Positions 10,755 through 22,159 of a stretch of DNA of 64,000 bases are shown here, in pieces. The position numbers and the translations under genes were made by a program. A model generated the notes under the pieces. It saw nothing but the letters and a program-made list of their open reading frames with translations. It ran no database searches and had not been told where the DNA came from. The DNA lies in the NCBI GenBank assembly GCA_031216125.1, contig CM062376.1:54480719-54544718 (forward strand), given 5' to 3'. This DNA is from Dalbergia cochinchinensis (taxonomy: Eukaryota; Streptophyta; Magnoliopsida; Fabales; Fabaceae). Positions within the stretch are counted from its first letter, which is position 1. Every line of letters starts with the position of its first letter.

Positions 10755-11966
10755 TAGGGGCTGTACAATCCGACTCGGCCCACTAATTCGGCCTGATTTG
10801 AAATTTATTGGGATGAAATTCATATATTAAAAATTAACATGATATACTTTTCGAATCAAGTTCGAGTTATATCTTGGGTTAGCTCGATTCATCCCAAAGT
10901 CAAATATGTCTTATGGAGATATGTATTTTTATAATAATTAATGATAAATTATAAGATTTATAGTTTAATAAATATATTTTACATAATTTAATATTATTTT
11001 TATATTGATATGATTTTTTTTGAAATATATATGACAACATATCTCTTAAATTTTATTTCTTACTTGTAAAATTATATAATTTTACTATGTATAATATTCA
11101 AATTTTTATATATTGTTTGAAGGTTGAGTTGACCCAGTTTAATCTAGAGGTGTCAAAGCAGTAGCTTAACCTGTTTAGGCGTCATCCAAAAACTTATCGA
11201 CAATGTAAAGAGGCCACCGCCAAAATAAAATGGATTAAAATAGTCAATTCAGCCCATTTAGAGGCGGGATGGCTAGTTAGAGAGCCCGCCCACCAAAATT
11301 GGAAAAAAATGAAAATTTTTTTTTAATGTGTACTGCTGATTTGCTTTTTTCTTTTTTTTTTTTAAAAAACCTTTTTAATATTGGTTTTTCCCTCTAATTG
11401 CTTACTTTCGGAGGAACTTTTTTTTTTTTCTAACGTTTTAACCTTTTGGGCTTTTGCATTTGCTCACTGTCTCACGCTCTCATACCGTGAGTGATACTAA
11501 TATATTATTATACTTTCTTACTATTTACTAAAGTCTAATACTGTGTTTGTGTGCTCTCTCTTGTTTAGGTGGGTCTTTGGGTTGGGCTTGTCTTATGATG
11601 AAGTGTGTATTATACAAGCCTTTTTACTCACATGCTCTTACCAAAAAAAATTAAATTTTTTTTAAAAAAGGCTTGGCCCGCAAGCTAGACTGCCCCATTC
11701 TGCCTAAACAGACAGGTTAAGCGGGGCGGGTTTGGCGAGCTCAAATTTTTTAACGGGCTCAAACTATCAACCTAGCCTGCTAAAAATGACGGTTTTGACG
11801 GACCAACCCGATGGGTCAGACCCATTTTGACATGTCTAGTTTAACTCATTCACTAGTTGAGTTATTATCAGGTCAAATTTGAGTTATAAAAATTGACCCA
11901 ACTTAAAAATCAAGCTGAATTTAAGTTTGATCAAGCCCAACCTAACTTGATGGATTTACACCCTTA
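10755..11966. mobile_element. Outer non-autonomous hAT element, interrupted by a second hAT
   Basis: The ends are TAGGGGCTGTACAATCC (left) and TAAGGGTGTAAATCC (reverse complement of the right end). They are flanked by 8-bp direct repeats with one mismatch, GTTAAAGT (10747-10754) and GTTAAAAT (11967-11974). Eight-base targets and a TA(G)GGG-type end fit the hAT superfamily. Body sequence resumes after the nested element at 11839 with matching phrases (CTCGATTCATCC on one side, GATCAAGCCCAACC on the other). Confidence 0.65.
11145..11838. mobile_element. Nested non-autonomous hAT element
   Basis: The left end is TAGAGGTGTCAAAGC, and the reverse complement of the right end is TAGACATGTCAAAATGG. 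Eight-bp flanks GTTTAATC (11137-11144) and GTTTAACT (11839-11846) agree at six positions, as expected for an aged hAT target duplication. The interior has GC-rich blocks with GGCGGG near both ends that repeat in inverted form (near 11265-11290 and 11700-11730). No transposase frame was found. Confidence 0.75.
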
Positions 11967-12221
11967 GTTAAAATCTTAAAAATGCATTTCCGTAAATAAC
12001 AAGTCTAAAAAGGGCGTAAGATTAAACTTCATTGCTTTTTGTGGATAAAGTCGTTAGAAATTTATTACAATGTTAATAGTGGACCCGCTCTTCAACCTTA
12101 AATAAACAACTGCGTCCCATTGATAGATAAGAAAGAGAAACCCTGTCACACGCACAGGTACAGCCACAGCCACAGCCCAGAGACTCAGCTTTCGTTTTCT
12201 ACACGTTCGTCCTTCTCAACA

Positions 12222-15200
12222 ATGCCACCCACAAAACGTAAGGCTGAGCAACCGCCCGCCGCGGCGGCGTCGCCGGCGAGGGTCACTCGGTCTTCGGCGA
12301 AGCTCGTAGCCCGGGGCTCGGGGGCTGCAGGGGGATCTGCTGTGGAGTTTCCGGAGAAGAAGGAAACCAAAAAGATAGAAACGAAGAAGGCGAACGGAAA
12401 GCAGCAGAAGAAGAAGAAGAATGAAAAGATTAATGAAGTCGAAGGTGGTGGTAGTACAGCTGAGACTGACGAAGGGAGTGTTGTTGACGCTTCCAACAAG
12501 ATCATCGTCATTGAGCATTGGTATAATTTTTTTTTTCACTTTTTTTCCCTTTTGTTTTTTGCCCTCTTGTTTGTTTGTGTTTCTGCTTTTTTCCTTTTTT
12601 TTTTTTTGGGGACATGACCTTAGAAATTTTAAATTCTTTTTATGGGGATTAGATTCGAGGAATGTCTGGAGATATTCCTCTTAGGATACTTGGTCTCTGT
12701 TCCCTTTAAATTCCAAACTCACAAACAAGTCCTTAGTCTATGTTTATGAGTTTGGACTTCCGAGAAAAATTGAAAGGAAAAAAGGACCTGTAAATCTTAT
12801 ATTACAAGCCCTTTCTTTCCTCTATTTTCAACCAAAACTCAAACAAACATGCCCTAAGAGGGAATATCTGGAAATACTTATTTTTCATGGCTGACCTCTA
12901 CGTGTAATTTTAAGTTTTTTTTCTATGGGGTTAAGACTTGAGAAATGTCGTATGTTTGGTATGGAGTTAAAAGATGAGGTGTAAACTTTAATGGATAACG
13001 CTTCTTACCCTCAACTAAACACACCCGAACGTTGGAAAATATGAAGGCTTTTTTTTTTTTTTTTTAATTTTTCCGTCCGTGCGTTTATGTTCTGTTTGTG
13101 GCGTGGTTTCCGTTTGTAAGGGTCTATTTTGAGGGGAAATGAAAGACAGAGTTGGGATCATCTGGTCGGCCTTTCAACTCATCTATGGCCGTAACTTGAG
13201 TTTAATTGTGAGATTTTTCTATTGGTGGGTGATCTATAATGAGCACGAAAAAGATGTCTAAAGAAGAAAGGAGAGGCACGTTCGTGTTTTTGAGTTTTCC
13301 GAAACTCATCTTTGTCTGTGTTTCATAGTTCCCAAAATAAGGGGGTTTTAAACTTTCAAATAATGGCAAGTGAAACATCTCTAATCTCTATCATTTTCTT
13401 AGCTTTCCTTCTCCCTTATACTCCCTTTTTTCTTTCCCTCATAACCCTCAGTTGCAGCCTAATTGTTTTTTGTGACTTGACTTATGAAGAATGGAATGAA
13501 ACTGTAAAACAGTGTTGAGAGGCAAAGCCTAACAACGGAGAAATCTAAATTAATGACTTGACTTGATTTGATTTGATTTATTGGTTAAATCTTATGTTTA
13601 GAATGAGTAAATAAAATATGAATTGAATTGATTTAGAAATCAATTGTTATGTTTAAAATACATTAGATAGTGTTTGGAATGATTAAAATGGGAATTGAAT
13701 CAGTATGATTTGTGTTTATGTTTTAAAATCAAATTAATTTAGATCAACAAAGGAAACAAATCTCATGAAAAATGAAATTTTTTTCTATTTTTGAAATATG
13801 CACACACAAATAAAATCATTTATAATTTTTTTTCTCATTCCGAACACTTCCGAAGTGAAAAAATCACATTGTGGATTGAGTATCATATTTTAACCCAAAA
13901 CCTTGTTTCATTTGATGTACTCTTCACTTAGTTCATTATTAACCAATGGGACCTATCAAACTTGAAATTCCAACAAATAATTATCTTTGACTTTTGAAAG
14001 ATTATTTCCTTTATTCTTCTCCTCTTTGTGGAACAAAGTTTGGTCATTTGAGGTGAAGAGAAGAGATAGTTTTCCGCTTTTCCTCATTACCTTTAAATTT
14101 CCCTTAATCCTTGTTTTCTAAACTCACTGTAAAGCTGTGTAGGCTTGCATACTTTTAAGGTACATGTTGTATACCAATGAGAATTATGTCCAGTGGAAGG
14201 GGCTAAACCTCCACATGTGGGGAATCACTGTTCAAATCCTGGCTGAGAATGGTGCTCACATTTAGGACTAAACTCCCAACTTAGTTCCTTAGATTTGGAA
14301 AATCCTATATTAGTTCCTCAAATTTCACAAATGAGGACAAATTAGTCCCTTTGTAAAATTATTTTTTGAGCTGTGTCCTGTTAACTTATTTACGTGTGTA
14401 CTATTATTTTTCATCTTCTCTCTCATCATAGTTCTTTGCTCAAAAAAAAAATTTTGATTGTAAATTGTTATTTGTTTTGCATAGAACAGAGAAGTGAGGC
14501 AAGTTAGGACCCAACATAAAAAATTAACAGTATATGTAAAAAGTTAACAGGACATGTGAATTTTTTTGTTATCAGTTTAGACGATAATTTAATAAAAGGA
14601 CAACTTGTCCTCATTTGTGAAATTTGAGGACTAGTATGGGATTTTTCAAATCTGAAGGATTAATTTATCCCCCACTATAAATTTAAAGGACTGAATTGGG
14701 AATTTAATCCACGTTTAGTGGCTGACCATGCATGCCTCGAATAGGATTGCCTCCAATAGTGGATACTTGTGGGAAATCCAAAGTGAAAAACACATGGTGT
14801 ATTTTAGACAGTAAATTTTACGCTCTACCCATAAGGGATTGATTTTGGTGGTAAACAACTTGCATTTCCTTAATTAAGAAAGCAAGCTCAGAGTTTAGGG
14901 AACTTCGTAGTTCTTGTTCCTGGAGCTGTAGCTGAACAATGAAAACATGTCAGTGTATCTCGAAGTCTCAAAATGCAGAATGTTAAGAATTGATCAGAAA
15001 AGCAAGGAGGTGGATTGTTTTCATATGTATGATCTGTCATCTAGGTACCAAGACTTTATTCACTCACAAATGATGATGTGACACTGGTTTGGTATTGCTA
15101 TGTCTTTGGGCTCTTCAAAAGTTGTTAAGTTAAAGAGCTATAGTGGTAAAATAGTGTAAAAATTGGTCTATGAAGGGAGAAGTCACAATACTATTGTTTG

Positions 15201-17601
15201 ATAAATATATTATAAAGTTACTCTTATAATCCAAAATGACTATAATAAATATAGATAATAAAGAGAGCAATTTTTATTTTTATTGTCTTTAATGACAGTA
15301 AGATTATATTAGTCTTTTAAATTTTGAAGAACACAAGTCAATCATAAAAGGCATCTCATGAGGTGCTCTCAGAAGCACCTCATGCCTAAGCAAAAGCTCC
15401 TCAACTTTTATATTTTCAGAAAACAGAGAAGTTTGGCTTTTGTTTTCCATAAGCAGTGCACCTTGGAGAGCACAATTAATTCAAGCATTAGTTTGTCGCT
15501 TTTTGATTGTAATGGAATATTTGTTTTCAATGTCATTTTTATTTAGTGTTTTCGAGCTGTTAAAAGTTGCCAATAAACATTTACTTTTGCCTCTTTGGTT
15601 GAACTTAGCAAGCAATGCAACTCATTCAAGACGAGAGCAAATCTGGTGAAAGAAGGTCTGGAGAAGAGAACTGCTGGAATCACTGTAATACTGAACCCTG
15701 AAAAGGTATCTAGGGAGAACTGGCGATTATGTTAATGTTTCACTGAACTTGGAAATTTTATAGGCCACTCAACATCATGAGATCTATATTTTATTTGAGA
15801 ATGCAGCTCTTTTCTTTGATAGGTATCCTATTCATGAGGGAAGTCAAATCCTTTCTCACACTATTAATGTGAGAAGGCCACTGACTGACTTGCCTTGAAA
15901 TGTTTTCATGGTTCAAATTGAGTTTGAGAACTTACTCCTCTTCTTTGTGCGTATGCACTTTCAGGATAATTTTAAAACTTTTGGTGGAAATGATTATTAA
16001 GTTTCATTGTCTCAGATGTTTCTGATCATTTGTCTTCGTCTTCTAGCCCCAATAAAAGGTTTTGGTCTCTTGATTCTTCTTGAGTGTTTATATGCAAATC
16101 TTATTTCAATTCCTTACTCATTCATTGAGGTAGCCACTTTTTACTTTGATAAACTCATTTGGAAGTCCAAAGCTCACTGAGGTTAAAATCTTTTATTTGG
16201 ATAGTTGTACTTAATTGAATTAATATCAATAGATGTTGCATATTTGAAGGTCACATAAGCCTACTTTCCGTGATGCGTGTTATGTTTGGTGTGAATTCTG
16301 ACTCAGTTTCACGAATGTTTTTGCATTGTTCTGTGACTGACTTTTAATGGAATATTTTGTCATCTTTGGTGAGTGTTGGACGTGCAATGCAATCTTAGGT
16401 GAGTTCTTGTTAACAATAACATCACGTATTGCTGGTTTTAGGAAGAACAAAGAAGCCAATCTTTGTGGGAGTGTGCTATTTATGCCACATTGCCGCTGTT
16501 TGGTATGTTTGGTTGGTGCATAATTCTCGAATTTTTAATGAGAAATTTCCGCATACGGAAATTTTGTGGGATAAAATTTGGTGTTTGGTCTCTATTTGGT
16601 GTAAAATATACAATCTTTTTAGAGAAATTGTTAGATATGTTGAGAGATTGGAAAAATTTGCTTCAATGTCAATAAAATTCTATTATTGAAAATAATAACC
16701 AGTCTTTCAGATGATATATTATTTGTTTATCCATCCCTCCATCTTTTTTCATTTTTTTTTCAGCCAAGAAGAGGTTGCTTTGAGATACGAGAAGAAGGGG
16801 GCAACAAGTTCATTAGCCTCTTGGTAACTCCTGCTCCAGCGTTATCAAACAATTTTCCGTTCTTGAATGAACAGTGTTGCTATATTAAGTGTGTGTTTGG
16901 AAAGGCTGCCTATAATCTAAAAACAACCCTTTTTTAGTAAAAATTGTTTTGACATAAGTTTTTATGTTTGGGTAAACTAAACAAATGAATTATGAGCAAA
17001 AATTATAATTTCAAACGAAAAACATCTTATAATTATTAGTGGAGGTGGGCTATTTCAGAATTGTGATGTTTTTAACCAAATTAACAGACTGTCACTTTTT
17101 TTTTCTTTTATTTTGGGATAAGTACTAACTATTAAGTATTATATTAAACAAATCATTTCATATATATTCTAGTAATTTATCATATGAAAGCAATTTTTTT
17201 ATGCAATCCGAGCAAAATATACCATTTTAAAATTACTTTTAAATTAAACATCAAAACAAATAGATTTTCAAATAATCTGTAATAATTGATTATAAACAAA
17301 AACGATTATACTGATAATTAATTATTAAAATAATTTTAATCTTATAGCATTCCCTAACACAGGCAATTTGATTTGAATAATTGACGTCTAACATCTGTTG
17401 TTATGATACCACTATCTTTAATAGCGGACATGTTTCTTTACCATTCAAAACAGACCCCAGTTCCTTTATAAGTGCATATTTGATAATACATGAAACATAA
17501 TTTTATTTCAGGACATGAAGCGTCCGTTTAAGCCAATGAAGGATCTAGATATGGATAAGGTCATCTCGGATATTATTGACGAGATATCAAGCACCGGTTG
17601 A
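12222..17601 (+). CDS. SELENOH-like: Selenoprotein-H-like redox protein (Rdx family), four exons
   Basis: The CDS joins 12222-12520, 15609-15705, 16764-16823 and 17512-17601, giving 181 residues. All three introns have GT...AG ends and phases that fit. Residues 1-90 are Ala/Lys-rich with basic clusters (KKETKKIETKK, QQKKKKNEK) suited to nuclear localisation. The Rdx thioredoxin-like fold starts at KIIVIEHC and carries C100-x-x-C103 (CKQC), the redox site that holds selenocysteine in animal selenoprotein H. Plants use Cys. Then come FKTRANLVKEGLEKRTAGIT, VILNPEKPRRGCFEIREEGG, NKFISLLDMKRPFKP and MKDLDMDKVISDIIDEIS, as in Arabidopsis proteins labelled 'selenium binding' (At2g24440 type). Family members are nuclear or nucleolar oxidoreductases; the plant substrate is not known to me. 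Cys100 is split by intron 1 (3.1 kb), which carries a MITE. The chosen ATG begins MPPTKRK. The frame is open upstream without another ATG. Confidence 0.92.
12731..12857. mobile_element. Small MITE-like inverted repeat in intron 1
   Basis: The left end reads TTAGTCTATGTTTATGAGTT. The reverse complement of the right end reads TTAGGGCATGTTTGTTTGAG. It lies wholly within intron 1 of the selenoprotein-H-like gene. The target duplication is unclear. Confidence 0.4.
14265..14710. mobile_element. MITE with long inverted arms inside intron 1
   Basis: Arms of about 85-110 bp pair across a 446-bp element. The left arm begins GGACTAAACTCCCAACTTAG and the right arm, reverse-complemented, begins GGATTAAATTCCCAATTCAG. 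Further in, the phrase CTCAAATTTCACAAATGAGG is present on both sides. Imperfect 7-bp flanks ACATTTA (14258-14264) and ACGTTTA (14711-14717) may be the target duplication. In the intron RNA it could fold into a long hairpin. Confidence 0.8.
16889..17362. mobile_element. Possible MITE in intron 3
   Basis: The left end (GTGTGTTTGGAAAGGCTGCC then TATAAT) and the reverse complement of the right end (CTGTGTTAGGGAATGCTATAAG, readable across 17341-17362) are similar but not identical. The AT-rich interior shows no coding. This is a tentative call because no target duplication was found. Confidence 0.35.
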
Positions 17602-18194
17602 CCTTAATTGTTCAGCAAGTGTTCTTTTGGCATGACTGGAGGGGAATTATTCTAATAGTTGAATCCTGTTTATAGTTCATTAACCAGATGCTTTTTGTGG
17701 CTGTTAGTTTGAAATGACACAAACTTTTGAGAGTTGAGAATCGAGGCAGTCATTTTGTAATACGTTAACTGTCTCGGATTGGTACCAATAGATTTGGTTT
17801 GTCTAACTGAACTAGACTGGTTTAATTGAATTTGTGTTGGTCAAATTACAAGATATCTTGTCAGAAATATTTAGTACTTCAATGTTTGCCTTCAGAATGG
17901 TAATGTTTCTGTATGTTCTTTGTGGCTATTTCTATGGTTAATTTATTGCTAATCAGATGTTACATGGCACAAATGCTGTAGATGAAATATTATGGGTTGT
18001 TAGCATGTTTTCTATTGGTATATCCATGAAATATTATGGATGCTCATGTTTGAAATTTCAAGCCGTGTCAAGTCAATTGAGTCAACTGGGTAACGCAGCT
18101 CAACACCCAATCCATATTATTGCTTGTTGAATTGATCATGTAAGACTATGTTTGCATGGATAGAGATTGATGTAATGAAGCAAAATAAAATTAA

Positions 18195-18409
18195 GGGATG
18201 TTTGGATTGGTAGAGAGGAATAGAGTGAAATAAGGAGTGGAATAATTATTTTGCTTCGTGGTTTGAATAATTTGTGTTCTATCTTATTTTTCCTGATATG
18301 GGAGAAAAGAAATTTGTGAATAGTCGATAGAATGGGATAGAATGAAGTTCATTAATTTCTGTTCTACTTTATCCAAATTCCACTGGACTCTATCCATTCG
18401 AACATAACC
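18195..18409. mobile_element. Possible MITE
   Basis: The left end reads GGGATGTTTGGATTGGTAGA and the reverse complement of the right end reads GGTTATGTTCGAATGGATAG. Both are followed by similar GAATAGAGTG/GAATGGGATAG-type sequence. It is about 215 bp long, and no target duplication was resolved. Confidence 0.4.
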
Positions 18410-19913
18410 AAGTGAATAGAATAGAATGATATGTGGGAGTGGGCATTTATTTTTTATTTTCTTCTGGTCAGGGATAGGGAGGGAATAGGGATATTCATAC
18501 GACTCATGTCATGGAGCATAAGGCTCAACCCCGTTAAGGCCCAATCGATTAAACGTGCTGAGAAACTTGCCAGGAAACAATACACAAAAGGGTTCAAATC
18601 AGGATGTCTGTTATGACAAAAAAGAAGTCAGGATTTCTCCATGGGATGAGAAGCAATGAAGTTCAGACCAAAATAAAAGCGCAATGAAGCATGTAGCAGA
18701 TGTGACTTGGCAGGGAGTTTGTTACTACAGCTGAGTGTGTACAGAGTTGTTCACCCAATGAGAAATGCTAAACTCTCTGAATTCATATATCAAAAAATTC
18801 TTTTGTTGTTGTCTCGACTAGAGGTAGAGAATGAGAAGAGTCTGATATTTGAGTTGAGATGAACATGTCCTACATGGATCATAGCATTTATAGGGGGTAA
18901 TAGGTTCTTGCTAACATATGAATGGGCTTAGGCCCATGGATAGAAAATCCGTCCTAATCACAAATCCCTCTAGTCTGGAACTTTAAAACAGCGAGAAAGG
19001 TTCAGGTACCATATGGACCGTAAACCCTCTAAGCGCTAGCTTTGAAAGAGCGAAGAAACTATAAAATGTCAGGTTTTATAATGACAATGATATCTGCACA
19101 TTGAAGATGGAAGGGAAAATCTATGAGATTAGGAGTCTCGGGCACGGTGAATATTGGGATTTGGATAGTTGCTTGGTGAATACTGGCTTAAGTAGTTACA
19201 CTGAATACCAGATTACTTGACAGTGAATAGTGGGTGTTTTTATGTCATGGTGAATGTCGGGTTTTTTGTTGGTGAATATCAAACTACTTTGTCAATTAAT
19301 AATGGACAACTTTTTTTTTATCGCTAAACCATATTAATTATATTAATATCAATCATATTTCCTTTGGAACGATAATAAAACATTAGAAGCATTAGAATCA
19401 AAAATTGGTTTCGGAAAGATATGATTGATGCTTTTAAGGTATCATAATTTGCACAAAATAAGGGATGCATCAATTCAGCGATTTGACCATGAGCTTCACT
19501 TAATGGCAATTAATCACATAAAGGATAGTTGTCTACAAATTTTAACCAAAAAATCTAACAATTTTTACTCATGTTTCACTAGCATCAGTCCTTTCCATAA
19601 CTAGACACTAGCAATAAATATGGATTGAAGGGAGAATAATTATAATTTTGAGTGGTTATCATCTATATAAGTTCACGTATTTTAAATGTGAGAGAAAAGA
19701 GTAACGTTTATAACCATTAACGATCATCACATAAATGAAAATGAAAGATAGTGACCATGAAAAGAATTGTAACATACCAGGTTTTTATTGTTTTCAAAAA
19801 TGAATTTTTAAATTACAAGATTTAAATAAGAATCTCCTAATCATTACGAGTTCGGTAATATAATTTTGGAAGTTTAGGGTAGTGCCTCACAAGTTAAGAG
19901 TATATCGTATTTC

Positions 19914-20019
19914 TTACAGATTAAGTGTATGCCCTACTAATTATGTCATGACCCTCGAGTAAGAGGTCTGTTTTATAAAATAGGGAATGTCTTTACAGAT
20001 TAAGTGTATGCCCTACTAA
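19914..20019. repeat. Direct repeat of 27 bp, offset 79 bp
   Basis: TTACAGATTAAGTGTATGCC followed by CTACTAA occurs at 19914-19940 and again at 19993-20019 with no mismatch. A TATGT motif follows shortly after both copies. Confidence 0.7.
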
Positions 20020-20497
20020 CTATGTGCATCGTTAGGCTTTGACATGAACTGTTTTCGTGAAATTGTTTTTTGTTTTGGTCATGGGGGGGAGGGGGGTGTT
20101 GGCGGGGATATCAGGGGCTCCATCCATTGAGTTGAACCTGCGACTCTTTAAGTCCCCTACATGACCTTTCTTGAGACAAATTGCATCATCATCTGTGCTG
20201 GTCTCAATCCACTCTATTAATTAAATAAACAGATTGTCTACAAGACACCCAAAGTGTAGTAACCCAACCCCATTGCATTTATTTATTTTTGGATCAATTG
20301 GGTGTAATTTTAGTTAAAGAGAACAAAAATAATTGTCTGCACATACTTGAGCTTATTTCCTCAAACAAACAAAGGCAATTGGACCTAGCCAAACCCACAT
20401 CGCCTACAGGATTTCATCATTATCAATGGCCCTAAATTTTTTTTTATTTTATTTGTTTCATTTACATAATTAGAAAAACAAAATTAGCACATGTATC

Positions 20498-20689
20498 TTT
20501 TTTTTTTGGGTGAGCCCAAGGTATCCCTTGGTTGGCAGCCAAAGATTAATCCCTTCGACATGAAGACATCATCAAACTGGGTATAGCCTCTCCCAACAAA
20601 GCCTTTTTTATACATACGGTAGAAGTCGAACTTCTGGTAGCATGCTTAAAGGACCCAGCTGTATGCCAACTGTGCTGGACCTTATTGGT
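20498..20689 (-). mobile_element. tRNA-derived SINE with perfect 17-bp target-site duplication
   Basis: On the minus strand the element starts near 20689. It has a box-A-like AGCACAGTTGG and a box-B-like AGTTCGACTTC about 50 bp apart, and ends in a short A run (plus-strand T run at 20498-20507). The flanks are an exact 17-bp duplication, AATTAGCACATGTATCT, at 20482-20498 and 20690-20706; its last base overlaps the T run. An internal RNA polymerase III promoter, an A tail and a long target duplication together define a SINE moved by LINE machinery. The intact duplication suggests a fairly recent insertion. A second tRNA-like stretch lies at about 20066-20205. Confidence 0.82.
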
Positions 20690-20753
20690 AATTAGCACAT
20701 GTATCTAATTACATAATCATTCAATCAATCAAGCAATTAAAAATACAAAATTT

Positions 20754-20785
20754 CCCCTCTCTCTCTCCCCCCTCCCCCCCCCCCC
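20754..20785. repeat. CT/C-rich low-complexity tract
   Basis: A short (CT)n run grades into a run of C residues. No further feature is attached to it. Confidence 0.8.
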
Positions 20786-21033
20786 TGACAGTCCTTAACT
20801 GTGGCCTCCCTCTCAATTTTCCATTCACAAATGGTTGGAATCAAAACTAGATGCATAGACATCTCATAGCTTAGTCACCAAATTCCTTAGTGAGAAATTT
20901 TTAGGTACTCTCAGAGCAAGTAAAACATTTGCTCTGTTCCATTTAGTGATTGATAAATCAGTTATTGAATTAAAAATGTAGGGGAGGTGCGAGGCAATAA
21001 TAGCCTGCAAAACTTATGTGTCAATTAATAAAT

Positions 21034-21205
21034 GAAAAATGTTATTTGTACTCATAAGGCATGAGACACCGTGCTGACTCACATCTTATCCACCATTAGA
21101 TAAGATATGAACCCTGCTTGAATGAGGTCCATACCCCATCAAACGATGGATGAGATGTGAGTCGGCATGGTGTCCTATATATTGTAAGTACAAATAATAT
21201 AACTC
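21034..21205. mobile_element. Palindromic Mutator-type MITE with 9-bp target duplication
   Basis: A 172-bp near-palindrome. The left arm reads ATGTTATTTGTACTCATAAG and later GACTCACATCTTATCCACC. The right arm, reverse-complemented, carries TTATATTATTTGTAC and GACTCACATCTCATCCATC. An exact 9-bp repeat, TTAATAAAT, flanks it at 21025-21033 and 21206-21214. A diverged relative lies near 49488-49606. Confidence 0.78.
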
Positions 21206-22016
21206 TTAATAAATAAATCAGAGCAAGTGTTATTTCTTACTCTCGATACACCTAAGTATTTCTCTTCCTTAGTTTTCTCCATCGACCATCAAAACCATAG
21301 AAGCTCGTCAATAGATTGGAAGCCCATCATTAGATTGAATGGGTTGCACTTCTCCCTCAACCCTATAAATAGTTGAGTTATTCTCACTATTCCACACACC
21401 TCACTCACTCTCGTCTCATTCCACAAGCAAGGTTGCATTCTTCCTCTCTCCTTCTCATTTTCTCTACCTTTGGGCTATTAGGGAGCAGGATTTAGTTTCT
21501 TTGTTCAATCAATGTAGAAATATAAGAATGTTTATGTTTTATTTGTTGTATACTAGTAATTTCAATATTAGTGCTTGAGTCTTATACATGACTCTAAACC
21601 ATCTTGAGATAATTACGAGATGATCATGTTTATTTGTTCTTACATTTTCTTATGATGTTTATGGCAAGTTCTTTTTATGTTTTTCTTTCGATGTTTTGTT
21701 AGACAATTTTATTATATTATTATGTTTGTTATCACCAAATTATTATAATTCATATGATACTAATTTTTGTACACTTGACATGTTATCACATTTCAATTTG
21801 AATTGAAGTACTCAGTTTTGTTCATAATGGTGATACTAATATATAGTTCATTTGGAAAGATGGTTTGATTTAAAAAATAAAATAAAATCAAGAGGCATTA
21901 ATTAATTTTGTTGTCTTTCCTCTTTTATTTTAGAGTTCATGGTCATGATGGTCATTTAGTGTAAATTTTGGCGATTTATAACTCCCAAATTATTCTTTAA
22001 TATGTTTTAGTTTGTA

Positions 22017-22159
22017 CTCCATTCGTTTCAAAACATTTGTCTCTTTTGCTATGTTGGTTTTTTGGTTCATTCATAAATCAATCAAATTGTGTCCAGATAC
22101 GTTTGATTTATAAATGAATTAAAAAAGTGAAAGAAACATATATTTTGCAATGGAAGGAG
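22017..22159. mobile_element. Stowaway (Tc1/mariner) MITE
   Basis: The element has classic Stowaway ends: CTCCATTCGTTTCAAAA on the left and CTCCTTCCATTGCAAAA as the reverse complement of the right end. TA lies on each side (22015-22016 and 22160-22161), the fixed target of Tc1/mariner transposases. Length is 143 bp. Its arms pair through CATTCATAAATCAATCAAAT and its partner TTTGATTTATAAATGAAT. Confidence 0.88.

Larger units (their letters stand above)
17602..20481. other. 3' flank of the selenoprotein-H-like gene and gene-free intergenic DNA
   Basis: The first 300-400 bp probably hold the 3' UTR. Beyond it are a possible MITE (18195-18409), a series of diverged short repeats sharing GGTGAATA-type cores (19140-19310: GGTGAATATTGGG, GGTGAATACTGGC, GTGAATAGTGGG, GGTGAATGTCGGG, GGTGAATATCAAA) and a duplicated segment at 19914-20019. 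No protein-coding signal was seen. Confidence 0.5.

Noticed and set aside
12120..12221. N-terminal extension of the selenoprotein-H-like protein upstream of 12222
   Set aside because: The frame is open but has no ATG. MPPTKRK at 12222 starts a typical family N-terminus.
12185..12539. Minus-strand open frames of about 107 codons over exon 1 of the selenoprotein-H-like gene
   Set aside because: Composition reflects the Lys/Ala-rich sense strand read backwards. There is no conserved motif, and the sense frame continues across three good splice junctions into a known domain.
14171..14257. tRNA or SINE suggested by GTTCAAATCCTGGC at about 14230
   Set aside because: Only a box-B-like motif is visible. 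There is no matching box A, A tail or target duplication.
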